Origin: Geopsychrobacter electrodiphilus DSM 16401
Lineage (GTDB): Bacteria; Desulfobacterota; Desulfuromonadia; Desulfuromonadales; Geopsychrobacteraceae
Length of the DNA stretch: 64,000 nt
NCBI RefSeq assembly: GCF_000384395.1
Contig: NZ_ARWE01000001.1
Location: forward strand, 1,364,001 to 1,428,000
Reading direction: 5' to 3'
Positions 25,860 to 34,297 of this stretch are shown in pieces. Numbering within the stretch: the stretch's first letter is position 1; each line of letters starts with the position of its first letter. A model generated the notes under the pieces. It worked only from the letters and a program-made list of their open reading frames with translations. It had not been told where the DNA came from and did no database searches. The position numbers and the translations under genes are program-made.

Positions 25860-26467
25860 TGAAGCTTCTGGTTGCAACCAAAAACGCGGGGAAACTCCGG
25901 GAGATTTCGGCCCTGTTCGTCAATCAGGGGGTTGAGGTTCTGGGTCTGAACAGTTTCCCGAATGCCCCGGATGTGGTTGAAGACGGGGACAGCTTCTCTG
26001 CAAATGCGCGCAAAAAAGCCTTGGAAATTGCCCGGTTTTCAAACTGTCTGACCCTGGCAGATGACAGCGGACTTGTGGTGCCGGAGCTGGGTGGGGCACC
26101 CGGAATATTCTCGGCGCGCTTCGCCGGAGAAGCTGCGACTGATGAGCAGAATAATTTGAAACTGCTCAATGAGCTGAAGACAATTCCACCTGAGAAACGG
26201 CAGGCCTACTTCTGCTGTGTCATGGCACTGGCCGATCCTGAAGGGCGCTGCCGGACCAGTGAAGGTCGTCTGTTGGGGCACATGATCAGCGAATTTCGGG
26301 GGAAACACGGATTCGGCTATGATCCGCTCTTCCTGGTGCCGGAATATGGCAAAACTCTGGCGGAGCTGCCGTTTGAGATAAAGAATCGTATCAGCCATCG
26401 CGGCAAGGCGCTGTCTCAGTTGCTGCCGTTATTTAAGATCGCTGATCCCTTGCAGGATGGACTGTGA
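25859..26467 (+). CDS. rdgB: XTP/dITP diphosphatase (RdgB/HAM1)
   Basis: 202 residues. It hydrolyses non-canonical purine triphosphates (XTP, dITP) and so keeps them out of DNA and RNA. The N-terminal [11 protein letters not shown] phosphate-binding motif, the [24 protein letters not shown] block, GFGYDPLF and the C-terminal SHRGKAL are all present. It overlaps rph by one base. The promoter for ndk begins 26 bases after the stop. Confidence 0.95.
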   Translation: MKLLVATKNAGKLREISALFVNQGVEVLGLNSFPNAPDVVEDGDSFSANARKKALEIARFSNCLTLADDSGLVVPELGGAPGIFSARFAGEAATDEQNNLKLLNELKTIPPEKRQAYFCCVMALADPEGRCRTSEGRLLGHMISEFRGKHGFGYDPLFLVPEYGKTLAELPFEIKNRISHRGKALSQLLPLFKIADPLQDGL

Positions 26468-26493
26468 CCGGCAAATGTTCACCGAACCCGGAC

Positions 26494-26522
26494 TTGACAG
26501 CGTTCAGGCCCGATGTTAAAAA
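26494..26522 (+). promoter_or_regulatory. Sigma-70-type promoter for ndk
   Basis: A perfect TTGACA (26494-26499) and TAAAAA (26517-26522) are separated by 17 bases. Transcription would start near 26529, giving a leader of about 40 bases with AGGAG before the ndk ATG. The -10 box is only moderate. Confidence 0.5.
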
Positions 26523-26569
26523 TGCGCGTCAATTTGACAGATAACCGATCTTTTTTAGGAGATAAACAG

Positions 26570-26992
26570 ATGGCCGTTGAAAAAACATTCGCAATCGTCA
26601 AACCCGATGCCTTTGCCGCTGGTTATGCCGGTAGAATCCTCGCCCGTATCTATGCCGAAGGTTTCAAAGTCGTTGGTCTGAAAAAACTCTACATGAGCAA
26701 GGTTGAAGCTGAGGGCTTCTACGCGGTTCATGCAGCGCGCCCCTTCTTTGGCGAACTGACCGATTTCATGAGCAGCGGGCCCTGCATCGTGATGGCCCTC
26801 GAAGCCGAAGGTGCTATCGCCAAGTGGCGTGACCTGATGGGTGCCACCAATCCGGCTGATGCCGTCGCCGGAACCCTGCGCAAAGAGTTTGGCGCTTCGA
26901 TCGGTGAGAACGCGACCCATGGTTCTGATGCTCCCGAAACGGCTGCGTTTGAGCTGGGTTACTTCTTCAACGGCCTGGAACTTCTTGGTTGA
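26570..26992 (+). CDS. ndk: Nucleoside diphosphate kinase
   Basis: 140 residues, complete. Ndk equilibrates nucleoside di- and triphosphates through a phosphohistidine. The N-terminal [10 protein letters not shown] segment and the active site [12 protein letters not shown] with H117 are intact. The start ATG 26570 follows AGGAG; an in-frame extension upstream begins before the promoter and is not used. A very strong two-way terminator lies 20 bases after the stop. Confidence 0.97.
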   Translation: MAVEKTFAIVKPDAFAAGYAGRILARIYAEGFKVVGLKKLYMSKVEAEGFYAVHAARPFFGELTDFMSSGPCIVMALEAEGAIAKWRDLMGATNPADAVAGTLRKEFGASIGENATHGSDAPETAAFELGYFFNGLELLG

Positions 26993-27012
26993 GTTACTGA
27001 CTTAGATATATG

Positions 27013-27052
27013 AACGTAAAGAGGCCGGGAAAATTCCCGGCCTCTTTACGTT
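27013..27052. terminator. Bidirectional terminator between ndk and ovoA
   Basis: A perfect 19-base inverted repeat (27013-27031 with 27034-27052) has its centre at AAAATT. The stem core is GC-rich and each end carries a short T/A tract. It serves the convergent genes ndk (plus) and ovoA (minus). Confidence 0.9.
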
Positions 27053-27112
27053 TGATCTGGATATCGATCTCCATGTTCAGGTCTTGTTTCTCTGGTTTTT
27101 ACCCCCGGATAT

Positions 27113-29221
27113 TCATTCAAATTTTTCCCAGATACTCACCTGAGACACTGTATGTTGGAACTTGCGTGCTGTTTCTCGAATCACAAAGGGGAGGTCCTGT
27201 GGTTCACCAAGCAAGTGGAAGTGCGAACTGAGTAGTTCTTGCAACCCTTCAAAACTGGTGAAGGGTTCACCAGCGCGTCGAACTGCGCCGATCCAGTTCT
27301 TTTTTTTGGTAAATTCTTCGAGCCAGGTATAGGGCGACGCGATGACCAGCAGTCCGCCAGGGTTGATCCTTTCGCTTATGCTGGTCAGAAAGTGGGCCGG
27401 ATCAGACAGGCGATCGATGAGGTTGGCCGCTATCACCAGATCGTACCCCTTAAACTGGGGTTTTAAATTGTGAGCGTCCCCCTGGACAAACTCGATCTTC
27501 GGGCTGGTTTCGCTTAAGCCGAAGCTGTCAAGCTGCTGCTCATGGACAGAGACGATGTCACCCTCCTCCGGGAGCTGGTAATGAATGTTCCCTTTGAGTT
27601 GGAGTTGGTGGGCAATGCGGATAAAACGCGCTGAAAAGTCGATGCCGGTGACCGATTCGAAATGTCGGGCGAGCTCGAAACTCGCACGACCGACCGCGCA
27701 TCCGAGATCGAGGGCCCGCTCTTTGGGCTTGCCTCTCATCGCGGCCATAGAGAGGGACACGAGTTGCGCCTGGAAGTTTTTTACCCCGAACTTGTCCGGG
27801 CCAAAGTGGGCGTCACAGTATTGGGCGACAGCGGCGTCGGTTTCGTACATTGCGTCGGCGATTTCGAGTTCCTGCTCGGTAGCGACATAACGAAAGCCGG
27901 CGTGTTGGAAGAAGTGGCGGCGAAAGGCGTAGCGTGCATCCCGGGTTGCCTCATTACCGGTTGAAATCCACGAGCCCCCCTTGATCAGGTTGTGCTGGGT
28001 GTCGAAGGTCGGGGTTGAAAAGTCGTCGTACCAGGGATGGACTTCAAAACCGGCAAAGCCACTGATCGAGGTCTCGGTCCACTGCCAGACATTCCCGATC
28101 AGGTCGTAAAATTTGCCAAAGGGAAAGCGGTTCACCGGGCAGGGGGAGGCCCAGTATTCCAGATTAATATTGCCCGGCGCGTTTTCCCACCAGGGTTGAT
28201 CGGGGATCTCGTGCAGGTCATACATCCGTCTCCACTCATCCTCGGTCGGCAGGCGGATCGGTAGCCTGCTGCTTTGTGCTTTCCAGTTGCAGAAGGCTTT
28301 GGCTTCCAGTTGGTTAACCTCGACCGGCCAGTCCCAGGGCATGTTGATCACTTGCGCCAGAGTCCGCAAACGGTAGTTTGATCCGTCTTTTAGCCAGAAG
28401 AGCGGCCGCTCGGCGCGACTGAACGCGAGCCAGCTTTTTCCCTCTTCGCTCCAGAATCCCGGTTGTGTGTAGCCGCCCGCCTCGATGAATTCACGAAATT
28501 CGTGATTACTGACCAGATACTGACTCGCGGCGAAATCATCGACCGTAAAGCTATGTCGGCCATATTCGTTATCCCAGCCGTAGAGCGGGTGATCCTTGGT
28601 TTTGCCCAGGGTTACCTTGCCTCCCCGAACCGGAAGAAGCTCATTTTGTGGTGCCGTGCCGGTCTCGCTGCAGATCTCCCACAGGGGCAGCTGGCGCACC
28701 ATCTCAAGTGGGAGCCGGCGGATAATGACGGACGATGTCTCAATATGAATCCGCGAATGTTCAATCCCCATCATGATCGCCCAGAAGGGGCTTTCTGCGT
28801 CGATCGGCAAGGTCAGAGGCAGGCTCTCGATCACTTCATCGACCCGCTTGCGCACCTGCTCACGGTAGGCTTTGACTGCGGCGACCGTCGGCCAGTCGTA
28901 GTGTTCTGCGTTCAGGTCATCCCAGGACATTTCATCTACGCCGATGGCGAACATCGATTCGAAAAACGGGTTGATCCGGGTGCTGATAATGCCGGCGACG
29001 ATTAGCTTGTTAATGTAAAAACTGGCGGTGTGGCCGAAGTAAAATATCAGCGGATGGCGTAAGGGCTCGGCCCGCAGATAAAAAGCCGCATCACAGTCGA
29101 GCAGGTCGTAGAGCTTCTCGTCGAGGCTGAAGGATTGATGAAAGTAGTCACGAATTTCGCGGCGTTTATCTTCGACTGTGCCATTATTGAGAATAATGGT
29201 GCGGGTGCTCCTCTGATCCAT
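27113..29221 (-). CDS. ovoA: Ovothiol synthase OvoA: 5-histidylcysteine sulfoxide synthase fused to methyltransferase
   Basis: 702 residues from ATG 29221 (CAGGAGT upstream; a frame start at 29257 is not needed). The order is DinB-like helical domain, formylglycine-generating-enzyme-like (sulfatase-modifying) domain, and C-terminal SAM methyltransferase. The iron site HX3HXE is H155/H159/E161 (in EHSRIHIE). The FGE-like core includes RLPTEDEWRRMYD and NVWQWTET, and the methyltransferase has LDLGCAVGRASFELA. OvoA couples histidine and cysteine using O2 and non-haem iron, then methylates the imidazole to make ovothiol. The beta-lyase OvoB is not in the window. It stands alone on the minus strand between divergent and convergent neighbours. 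Confidence 0.93.
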   Translation of the reverse strand: MDQRSTRTIILNNGTVEDKRREIRDYFHQSFSLDEKLYDLLDCDAAFYLRAEPLRHPLIFYFGHTASFYINKLIVAGIISTRINPFFESMFAIGVDEMSWDDLNAEHYDWPTVAAVKAYREQVRKRVDEVIESLPLTLPIDAESPFWAIMMGIEHSRIHIETSSVIIRRLPLEMVRQLPLWEICSETGTAPQNELLPVRGGKVTLGKTKDHPLYGWDNEYGRHSFTVDDFAASQYLVSNHEFREFIEAGGYTQPGFWSEEGKSWLAFSRAERPLFWLKDGSNYRLRTLAQVINMPWDWPVEVNQLEAKAFCNWKAQSSRLPIRLPTEDEWRRMYDLHEIPDQPWWENAPGNINLEYWASPCPVNRFPFGKFYDLIGNVWQWTETSISGFAGFEVHPWYDDFSTPTFDTQHNLIKGGSWISTGNEATRDARYAFRRHFFQHAGFRYVATEQELEIADAMYETDAAVAQYCDAHFGPDKFGVKNFQAQLVSLSMAAMRGKPKERALDLGCAVGRASFELARHFESVTGIDFSARFIRIAHQLQLKGNIHYQLPEEGDIVSVHEQQLDSFGLSETSPKIEFVQGDAHNLKPQFKGYDLVIAANLIDRLSDPAHFLTSISERINPGGLLVIASPYTWLEEFTKKKNWIGAVRRAGEPFTSFEGLQELLSSHFHLLGEPQDLPFVIRETARKFQHTVSQVSIWEKFE

Positions 29222-29423
29222 AACAAACTCCTGAAGGTAGATTTTAATTTCGCACATTATAACAGGACGGTCGTGATCGGTCTGCTTGTTGGTTTAACCT
29301 TTATGAGAAAGGGGCGTTTCTTGCTGATAACTGGAGTTTCCGGGTACTTTCTCTTGAATTTACTGTATCCTTTGGGCTAACTTTCATATTTCTCCATTTC
29401 TTTGTCACAGATAGTGTTCCTCA

Positions 29424-30464
29424 ATGAATGAAAATCTCTTAATTGATATAAAGAATCTAACCCTGGCTGAGTTGACCGTGCTGCTCTCCGACCTGGGGAA
29501 GGAAAAATTTCGCGCCCTGCAGATCATTAAATGGGTCTACGCGCGTGGCGTCACATCGTTTGACGAGATGACCGATTTATCAAAGGTGTTACGCGAGGAC
29601 CTGAAGCAGCGCTTTATGGTGTCGGATTGGACTCCGGAGCTGGTTGAAACATCATCGGACGGAACGCGTAAATATCTTTACCGCCTGAGTGATCATGAGA
29701 GCGTCGAGACCGTGCGGATTCCTATGGAGAGCGGCAAGGATACCCTGTGCATCTCAACCCAGGTGGGCTGCGCCATGCAGTGTCAGTTCTGCATGACTGG
29801 CACTTTCGGTCTGACCCGAAATCTGACCGTGGCTGAGATTGTCAATCAGGTTTGCGCCTCGCTCAAGGATGGTCCGCTGCAGAGCATCGTCCTGATGGGG
29901 ATGGGGGAGCCGCTGCATAATCTGGATAATGTGATCAAAGCGCTGGATATCCTTTATCTTGATCAGGGCTGCGGCTTCGGCCCGCGGCGGGTGACGCTGT
30001 CAACCTCCGGGCTGGTGCCGCAGATGTTCGAGTTGGCCAGGCGAGTCAAGGTCGGGCTGGCGGTGTCGTTGAACGCGACTACCGACGCCTTGCGTGACCA
30101 GTTGATGCCGGTGAACAAGAAATATCCCCTGGCAGAACTTTTGAAAGCTTGTCGTGAGATCCCCCTTGAACCGCGGCAGAGGATTACCTTCGAATACATC
30201 TTGATAGGCGGAGTCAATGATACGCTGACCGATGCCAAGCGTCTGGTTAAATTGATGCACGGCCTGCGCGCCAAAGTGAACCTGATCACCTACAACGAGC
30301 ACCCGGCGTCAGCATTCAAAAGTCCGAATCCAAAGGCGGTTGAAGAATTCCAGCGTTATCTGCTTGATCGCGACATTATCGCCATCAAGCGTGCGAGCAA
30401 GGGGCAGGATATCTCGGCGGCTTGTGGGCAGTTAAAGGGGAAGCTTGAGAGGCATGATGTGTGA
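29424..30464 (+). CDS. rlmN: 23S rRNA/tRNA adenine-C2 methyltransferase RlmN
   Basis: 346 residues. This radical-SAM enzyme methylates C2 of A2503 in 23S rRNA and A37 in some tRNAs. The cluster motif is C116-x3-C120-x2-C123 (CAMQCQFC). The two mechanistic cysteines are C109 (in TLCISTQ) and C334 (in SAACGQL), both present. MGMGEPLHNLDNV and the MPVNKKYPL segment are typical. The start ATG has only a weak ribosome site. mtnP follows 46 bases downstream. Confidence 0.96.
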   Translation: MNENLLIDIKNLTLAELTVLLSDLGKEKFRALQIIKWVYARGVTSFDEMTDLSKVLREDLKQRFMVSDWTPELVETSSDGTRKYLYRLSDHESVETVRIPMESGKDTLCISTQVGCAMQCQFCMTGTFGLTRNLTVAEIVNQVCASLKDGPLQSIVLMGMGEPLHNLDNVIKALDILYLDQGCGFGPRRVTLSTSGLVPQMFELARRVKVGLAVSLNATTDALRDQLMPVNKKYPLAELLKACREIPLEPRQRITFEYILIGGVNDTLTDAKRLVKLMHGLRAKVNLITYNEHPASAFKSPNPKAVEEFQRYLLDRDIIAIKRASKGQDISAACGQLKGKLERHDV

Positions 30465-30510
30465 TGCGAGTTAAGCGATGTGTGGAAAAATTTCAATGGG
30501 AGCTGAATTG

Positions 30511-31398
30511 ATGTCGAAACCTGTAATTGGCGTGATTGGTGGTAGTGGCCTTTATGAGATTGAAGGTCTGAGTGATATTCGCGAAGTAAACCTGGAGACT
30601 CCATTCGGGGCGCCTTCAGACAAGTACGTAACCGGCGTGCTTGACGGGGTGAAAATGGTCTTCTTGCCGCGCCATGGACGAGGGCATCGGATTTTGCCTT
30701 CCGAGGTAAATTACCGCGCCAATATCTACGGGATGAAACTGCTCGGTGTTGAGCAGATTATCTCGGTTTCGGCGGTGGGGAGCATGAAGGAAGAGATTGT
30801 CCCCGGGCATATCGTGATTCCTGATCAATTTTTCGATCGGACTCAAGGTAAGCGCGCCTCGACCTTTTTCGGCAACGGGGTGGTCGGGCATGTTCAATTT
30901 GCCGATCCGGTTTGTCCGGCGCTTTCAAAACGCCTGGCGGCCGCTGCTACGGCTGTCGGCGCGAGGGTTCATCGTGGCGGGACCTATCTTTGTATCGAAG
31001 GACCGAACTTTTCGACTCGCGCCGAATCGAACATCTACCGCAGTTGGGGAGTGGATATTATCGGCATGACTAATATCCCTGAGGCTCGTCTGGCCCGTGA
31101 AGCCGAGATCTGCTACGGCACTGTGGCGCTGGCAACCGATTATGACTGCTGGCATCAAGGGCATGAAGATGTTTCTGTCGAGGCGGTGATCGCCATCATT
31201 CAACAGAATGTCAACACGGCGCGGCAGATCATTATGCGGGCGGTTCAGACAATCGCCGCCGAATGGCAGGTGGCGGATTGTCAATGTGATGAAGCATTGA
31301 AATTCGCGGTCATGACGACCAAAGAAATGATTCCGGCCCAGACCTGCAAGGATCTTGAGCCCCTGCTCGGTAAATATCTCGGAAAGGTCCAAAGCTGA
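30511..31398 (+). CDS. mtnP: S-methyl-5'-thioadenosine phosphorylase
   Basis: 295 residues from ATG 30511 (GGGAG upstream). It cleaves MTA to adenine and methylthioribose-1-phosphate. Family blocks are GGSGLYEIEGL, RHGRGHRILPSEVNYRAN, VSAVGSMKEEIVPG, IEGPNFSTRAESN and GMTNIPEARLAREAEICY, and the TDYDCW motif typical of MTA-type enzymes. A related 6-oxopurine specificity cannot be fully excluded from sequence. The stop overlaps the PfkB-family gene by one base, implying coupled expression. Confidence 0.93.
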   Translation: MSKPVIGVIGGSGLYEIEGLSDIREVNLETPFGAPSDKYVTGVLDGVKMVFLPRHGRGHRILPSEVNYRANIYGMKLLGVEQIISVSAVGSMKEEIVPGHIVIPDQFFDRTQGKRASTFFGNGVVGHVQFADPVCPALSKRLAAAATAVGARVHRGGTYLCIEGPNFSTRAESNIYRSWGVDIIGMTNIPEARLAREAEICYGTVALATDYDCWHQGHEDVSVEAVIAIIQQNVNTARQIIMRAVQTIAAEWQVADCQCDEALKFAVMTTKEMIPAQTCKDLEPLLGKYLGKVQS

Positions 31399-32306
31399 TG
31401 AGTGTTCTGGTTGTTGGCAGTGTGGCGCTGGACTCTGTTGCTACTCCCTTTGGGGCGGTCGAAGAGGCCCTTGGCGGATCGGCCTGCTACTTTTCGACTT
31501 CGGCCAGTTTCTTCAGTGATGTCCAGCTGGTGGCGGTGATCGGCGATGATTTTCCGGAAGAGCATATTGATTTTCTCGCCAGCCGTAACATTGATCTGAG
31601 CGGCTTGCAGCGCAGTCCAGGCGAAACCTTTCGCTGGAAAGGGCGTTACGCTTACGATCTGAACGAGGCGCAGACCCTGGATACCCGGCTGAATGTCTTT
31701 GAGCAGTTCCGGCCGGTGTTATCCGCTCTGCACCGAGAGGCTGAATACGTCTTTCTTGCCAATATTGATCCCGAACTTCAACTTGAAGTCCTGCAGCAAG
31801 TTAAAAAGCCAAAGCTCGTTGCCTGTGATACGATGAACTTCTGGATTGGCAGCAAACGTGAAGCATTGATTAATACCCTCGGGTATGTCGACATCCTGAT
31901 CATCAATGAGGCTGAAGTGCGTCAGTTGGCTGATGAACCGAACCTGATCAAGGCCGCCGAAATTGTGCGCGCTTTCGGGCCGAAGACTCTGGTCGTCAAG
32001 CGAGGCGAATACGGGGTGCTGATGTTCACTGAACATGCGGTCTTTTCAGCGCCCGCCTACCCGCTTGAGTCAGTTTTCGATCCGACCGGCGCGGGGGATA
32101 CGTTCGCCGGTGGGTTCTTCGGTTACCTTGCCTCGACGCGCAATCTGGATGAGGCCAGTTTGCGCAGAGCAACAGTCTTCGGTACAGTTATGGCGTCATT
32201 TACGGTCGAAAAGTTCAGTCTCGAACGGCTCAAGACCCTTGAGCTCAAGGAGATTGAGGAACGTTATCAGCATCTGCGCGCAATGACAGAGTTCTCATTA
32301 CCCTGA
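31398..32306 (+). CDS. PfkB family carbohydrate/nucleoside kinase
   Basis: 302 residues of the ribokinase fold. The N-terminal GSVALDSVATPFG with ALGGSACYFSTSA and the C-terminal DPTGAGDTFAGG (catalytic D234) identify a PfkB kinase. The exact substrate is not evident. It starts on the last base of the mtnP stop (TGATG), so it may act on a product of MTA or nucleoside salvage, for example a ribose-type sugar or adenosine; this is inference from position only. Confidence 0.88.
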   Translation: MSVLVVGSVALDSVATPFGAVEEALGGSACYFSTSASFFSDVQLVAVIGDDFPEEHIDFLASRNIDLSGLQRSPGETFRWKGRYAYDLNEAQTLDTRLNVFEQFRPVLSALHREAEYVFLANIDPELQLEVLQQVKKPKLVACDTMNFWIGSKREALINTLGYVDILIINEAEVRQLADEPNLIKAAEIVRAFGPKTLVVKRGEYGVLMFTEHAVFSAPAYPLESVFDPTGAGDTFAGGFFGYLASTRNLDEASLRRATVFGTVMASFTVEKFSLERLKTLELKEIEERYQHLRAMTEFSLP

Positions 32307-32333
32307 TTCGCTCAACCCTTGGGGAGACTTGAG

Positions 32334-32903
32334 ATGTTTGTTCAGCAAAAGCAACTTTCGATGCTTAATGTCCCGTGTAGCCGCGTGGCAATGATTTTTC
32401 GCTCGGGAGCCGAGATTCAGCTGGCCTTGCCTGGGCTCCCTTCGCAAATGGGAAGTGCCTTTTTGGTACTGCTCAAGGGGGCAGGGAAGGTTCAAGTCCT
32501 GGTTGCGCTCTATATGCTCAAGAGTCGGTGCAATATCTTTTATATCTCTGATGCCGGGGAGGTTTCGATCGAACAGGCGGACAAGGAGCTTGAGGCAGGG
32601 CTGGTCTTCGCTGAATCAATGGGTTTTGTCCTCAATGACACGGAATTCAGCAGACTGTCCGTTGAAAAACAGGAGCTCTACTGGAAGAGTTTGCCAATCT
32701 GTCAGCGTTCAACTGCACCTGTAGATGAGCCAAAGCCAGCGGCATCTCAACTATTAAAGGCTGATGCCGAAACCGCTCAATTGGTGACAGGTCAAGCGGT
32801 GAAGCCGGTTGCACAATCCAATATTGTTTCACCACCTGCAGGGTTATTGAAAAAACGTCAGAAATTAAAAGAACAATTCGGAAAGTTTTTAGCATCTTTA
32901 TGA
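32334..32903 (+). CDS. Uncharacterised protein, 189 residues
   Basis: I do not recognise a domain. The start is ATG 32334 with GGGGAG seven bases upstream; a TTG at 32319 overlaps that site. The N-terminal about 100 residues look like a compact alpha/beta fold (FLVLLKGAGKVQVLVALYML). A helical part (QADKELEAGLVFAESMGFVL) is followed by a low-complexity linker rich in A, P and Q, and a basic C-terminal helix (KKRQKLKEQFGKFLASL). No signal peptide or membrane anchor is evident. It is flanked by the PfkB gene (27 bases) and a TPR lipoprotein (27 bases) in one apparent operon. Confidence 0.75.
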   Translation: MFVQQKQLSMLNVPCSRVAMIFRSGAEIQLALPGLPSQMGSAFLVLLKGAGKVQVLVALYMLKSRCNIFYISDAGEVSIEQADKELEAGLVFAESMGFVLNDTEFSRLSVEKQELYWKSLPICQRSTAPVDEPKPAASQLLKADAETAQLVTGQAVKPVAQSNIVSPPAGLLKKRQKLKEQFGKFLASL

Positions 32904-32930
32904 TGAGCGATTACCCCTTTGGAGGAACAC

Positions 32931-33677
32931 ATGTATTTCAGGACTCTGTTGATCGTCCTGCTTATTGCTCTACTTGTTGGTTGTGCCGGAAACGCCAGTA
33001 AACAAATTAAAGCCAAGCCTCACTATACCTTGGGCCTCTCCTTCCTGCAGAGTGAAAATCCGACCCTTGCCCTCAAAGAATTTCTCAAGGCTGTTGAGGA
33101 AGACCCGAAGGATGCCGGGAGCCAGGCAGGTCTGGCGCGCGCGTATCAAATGAAAAAAGCCTATGCCCTAGCCGAGCAACACTATCTGAAGGCCCTCGAA
33201 TATTCGGATAATGATCCTAACTATCAGAACAACCTGGCGGCGCTCTATTTGTCGATGGAACGTTGGGATCAGGCAATAGCCTATTTTCAGAAGGCCGCTG
33301 ATAACCTGCTCTTTATGCACAGTGAGCTGGCGTTGATGGGAAAAGGTTACGCGTTGTACCGTAAGGGCGACTATCCCTCGGCGCTCCAGGCGTATCGTAA
33401 AGCTGAAGCGCTTGCTCCACATCTCGGGACCGTGCATTTTTACATAGGCGAAACCTATCTGGCGATGGGTCGACTGGAGTTGGCCAGGGCCTCATATGAA
33501 AAAGCACTTCTCTACCTACCAAACTACTCTGAAGCTCGCTATCAATTGGCGGTTCTCAAGTTAAAACAGAACCATATTGATGATGCGAATGCACTTCTCA
33601 AAATTATCGTAAATCAGGAACCTTCGTCTGTTTGGGGTGGGAGGGCTGCTGATTTACTCAAGACCCTGCAGCACTAA
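32931..33677 (+). CDS. TPR lipoprotein, PilF/PilW-like
   Basis: 248 residues from ATG 32931 (GGAGG upstream). A lipoprotein signal with the lipobox LVGCAG places the mature Cys near residue 18. About six TPR units follow (for example ALKEFLKAVEEDPKDAG and YLAMGRLELARASYEKAL). The layout matches PilF/PilW, outer-membrane lipoproteins that help assemble the type IV pilus secretin, but TPR lipoproteins have other roles too. No pilus gene is adjacent. The upstream unknown gene is probably co-transcribed. Confidence 0.8.
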   Translation: MYFRTLLIVLLIALLVGCAGNASKQIKAKPHYTLGLSFLQSENPTLALKEFLKAVEEDPKDAGSQAGLARAYQMKKAYALAEQHYLKALEYSDNDPNYQNNLAALYLSMERWDQAIAYFQKAADNLLFMHSELALMGKGYALYRKGDYPSALQAYRKAEALAPHLGTVHFYIGETYLAMGRLELARASYEKALLYLPNYSEARYQLAVLKLKQNHIDDANALLKIIVNQEPSSVWGGRAADLLKTLQH

Positions 33678-33682
33678 AGAGG

Positions 33683-33710
33683 TTGCAAGTCGAAAAATGA
33701 TAAGTATTCT
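33683..33710 (+). promoter_or_regulatory. Possible promoter for the zinc-ribbon response regulator
   Basis: TTGCAA (33683-33688) and TATTCT (33705-33710) are separated by 16 bases. Each box matches consensus in four of six positions. It lies just after the TPR lipoprotein stop and about 65 bases before the next ATG. Confidence 0.35.
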
Positions 33711-33775
33711 CTAAGGAGTTTGGTTTTTCATTCTGTTTCTGTTTAAACGGACTCTTTCGGTTGAATGGGATGACT

Positions 33776-34297
33776 ATGATTCTTCAATGCCCCGATTGCG
33801 CAACACGTTATCGCATTAAGGACATGACACCGGGTCGGCCCGCGGCCAAACTTATTTGTCCTAATTGCTCATTTCATTTCACCCTGATTGCCCCTAAAGC
33901 AGAGGGAGAGCTTCCTTCCATTCAATCTGGTGCCAGAGTCCTTCTGGTTGATGACGCCCATTTTTTTCGTGAAATGCTGGCTGATTTGCTCTTGCCGCTC
34001 AACCTGAATCTTCTGCTGGCCGCCACGGCTGAAGATGCCTTGATGCAATTAAATCAACATCCTTGTGACCTGATGCTTCTCGATCTGAACCTTCCTGATA
34101 AAAATGGTCGTGACCTGATTCGGGAAATTCGTGCGAATAGCCAGATTGGCAAGATTCGCATTCTGGCTATGAGTGGTGTTTTTCGTCGTGAAGAAGATGG
34201 TATGGATGCAATCAGGGCGGGTGCCGATGCCTTTATTAATAAATCATTCCGGCCGGAAGATTTGCGCGAAAAAGTCAGAAAGTTATTAGCTCGATGA
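33776..34297 (+). CDS. Zinc-ribbon (MJ0042) plus receiver-domain response regulator
   Basis: 173 residues from ATG 33776, the start that gives the usual MJ0042 beginning MILQCPDC. ATG 33770 and TTG 33761 are alternatives; the ribosome site is weak. The N-terminal zinc ribbon has C5-x2-C8 and C28-x2-C31. A receiver domain follows with acidic pocket D59/D60 (VLLVDDAHFF), phospho-acceptor D103 (LMLLDLNLP) and the conserved Lys in FINKSF. There is no DNA-binding output. Proteins pairing an MJ0042 ribbon with REC are known in delta-proteobacteria, mostly unstudied. It overlaps the nucleoside phosphorylase by 4 bases. Confidence 0.85.
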   Translation: MILQCPDCATRYRIKDMTPGRPAAKLICPNCSFHFTLIAPKAEGELPSIQSGARVLLVDDAHFFREMLADLLLPLNLNLLLAATAEDALMQLNQHPCDLMLLDLNLPDKNGRDLIREIRANSQIGKIRILAMSGVFRREEDGMDAIRAGADAFINKSFRPEDLREKVRKLLAR

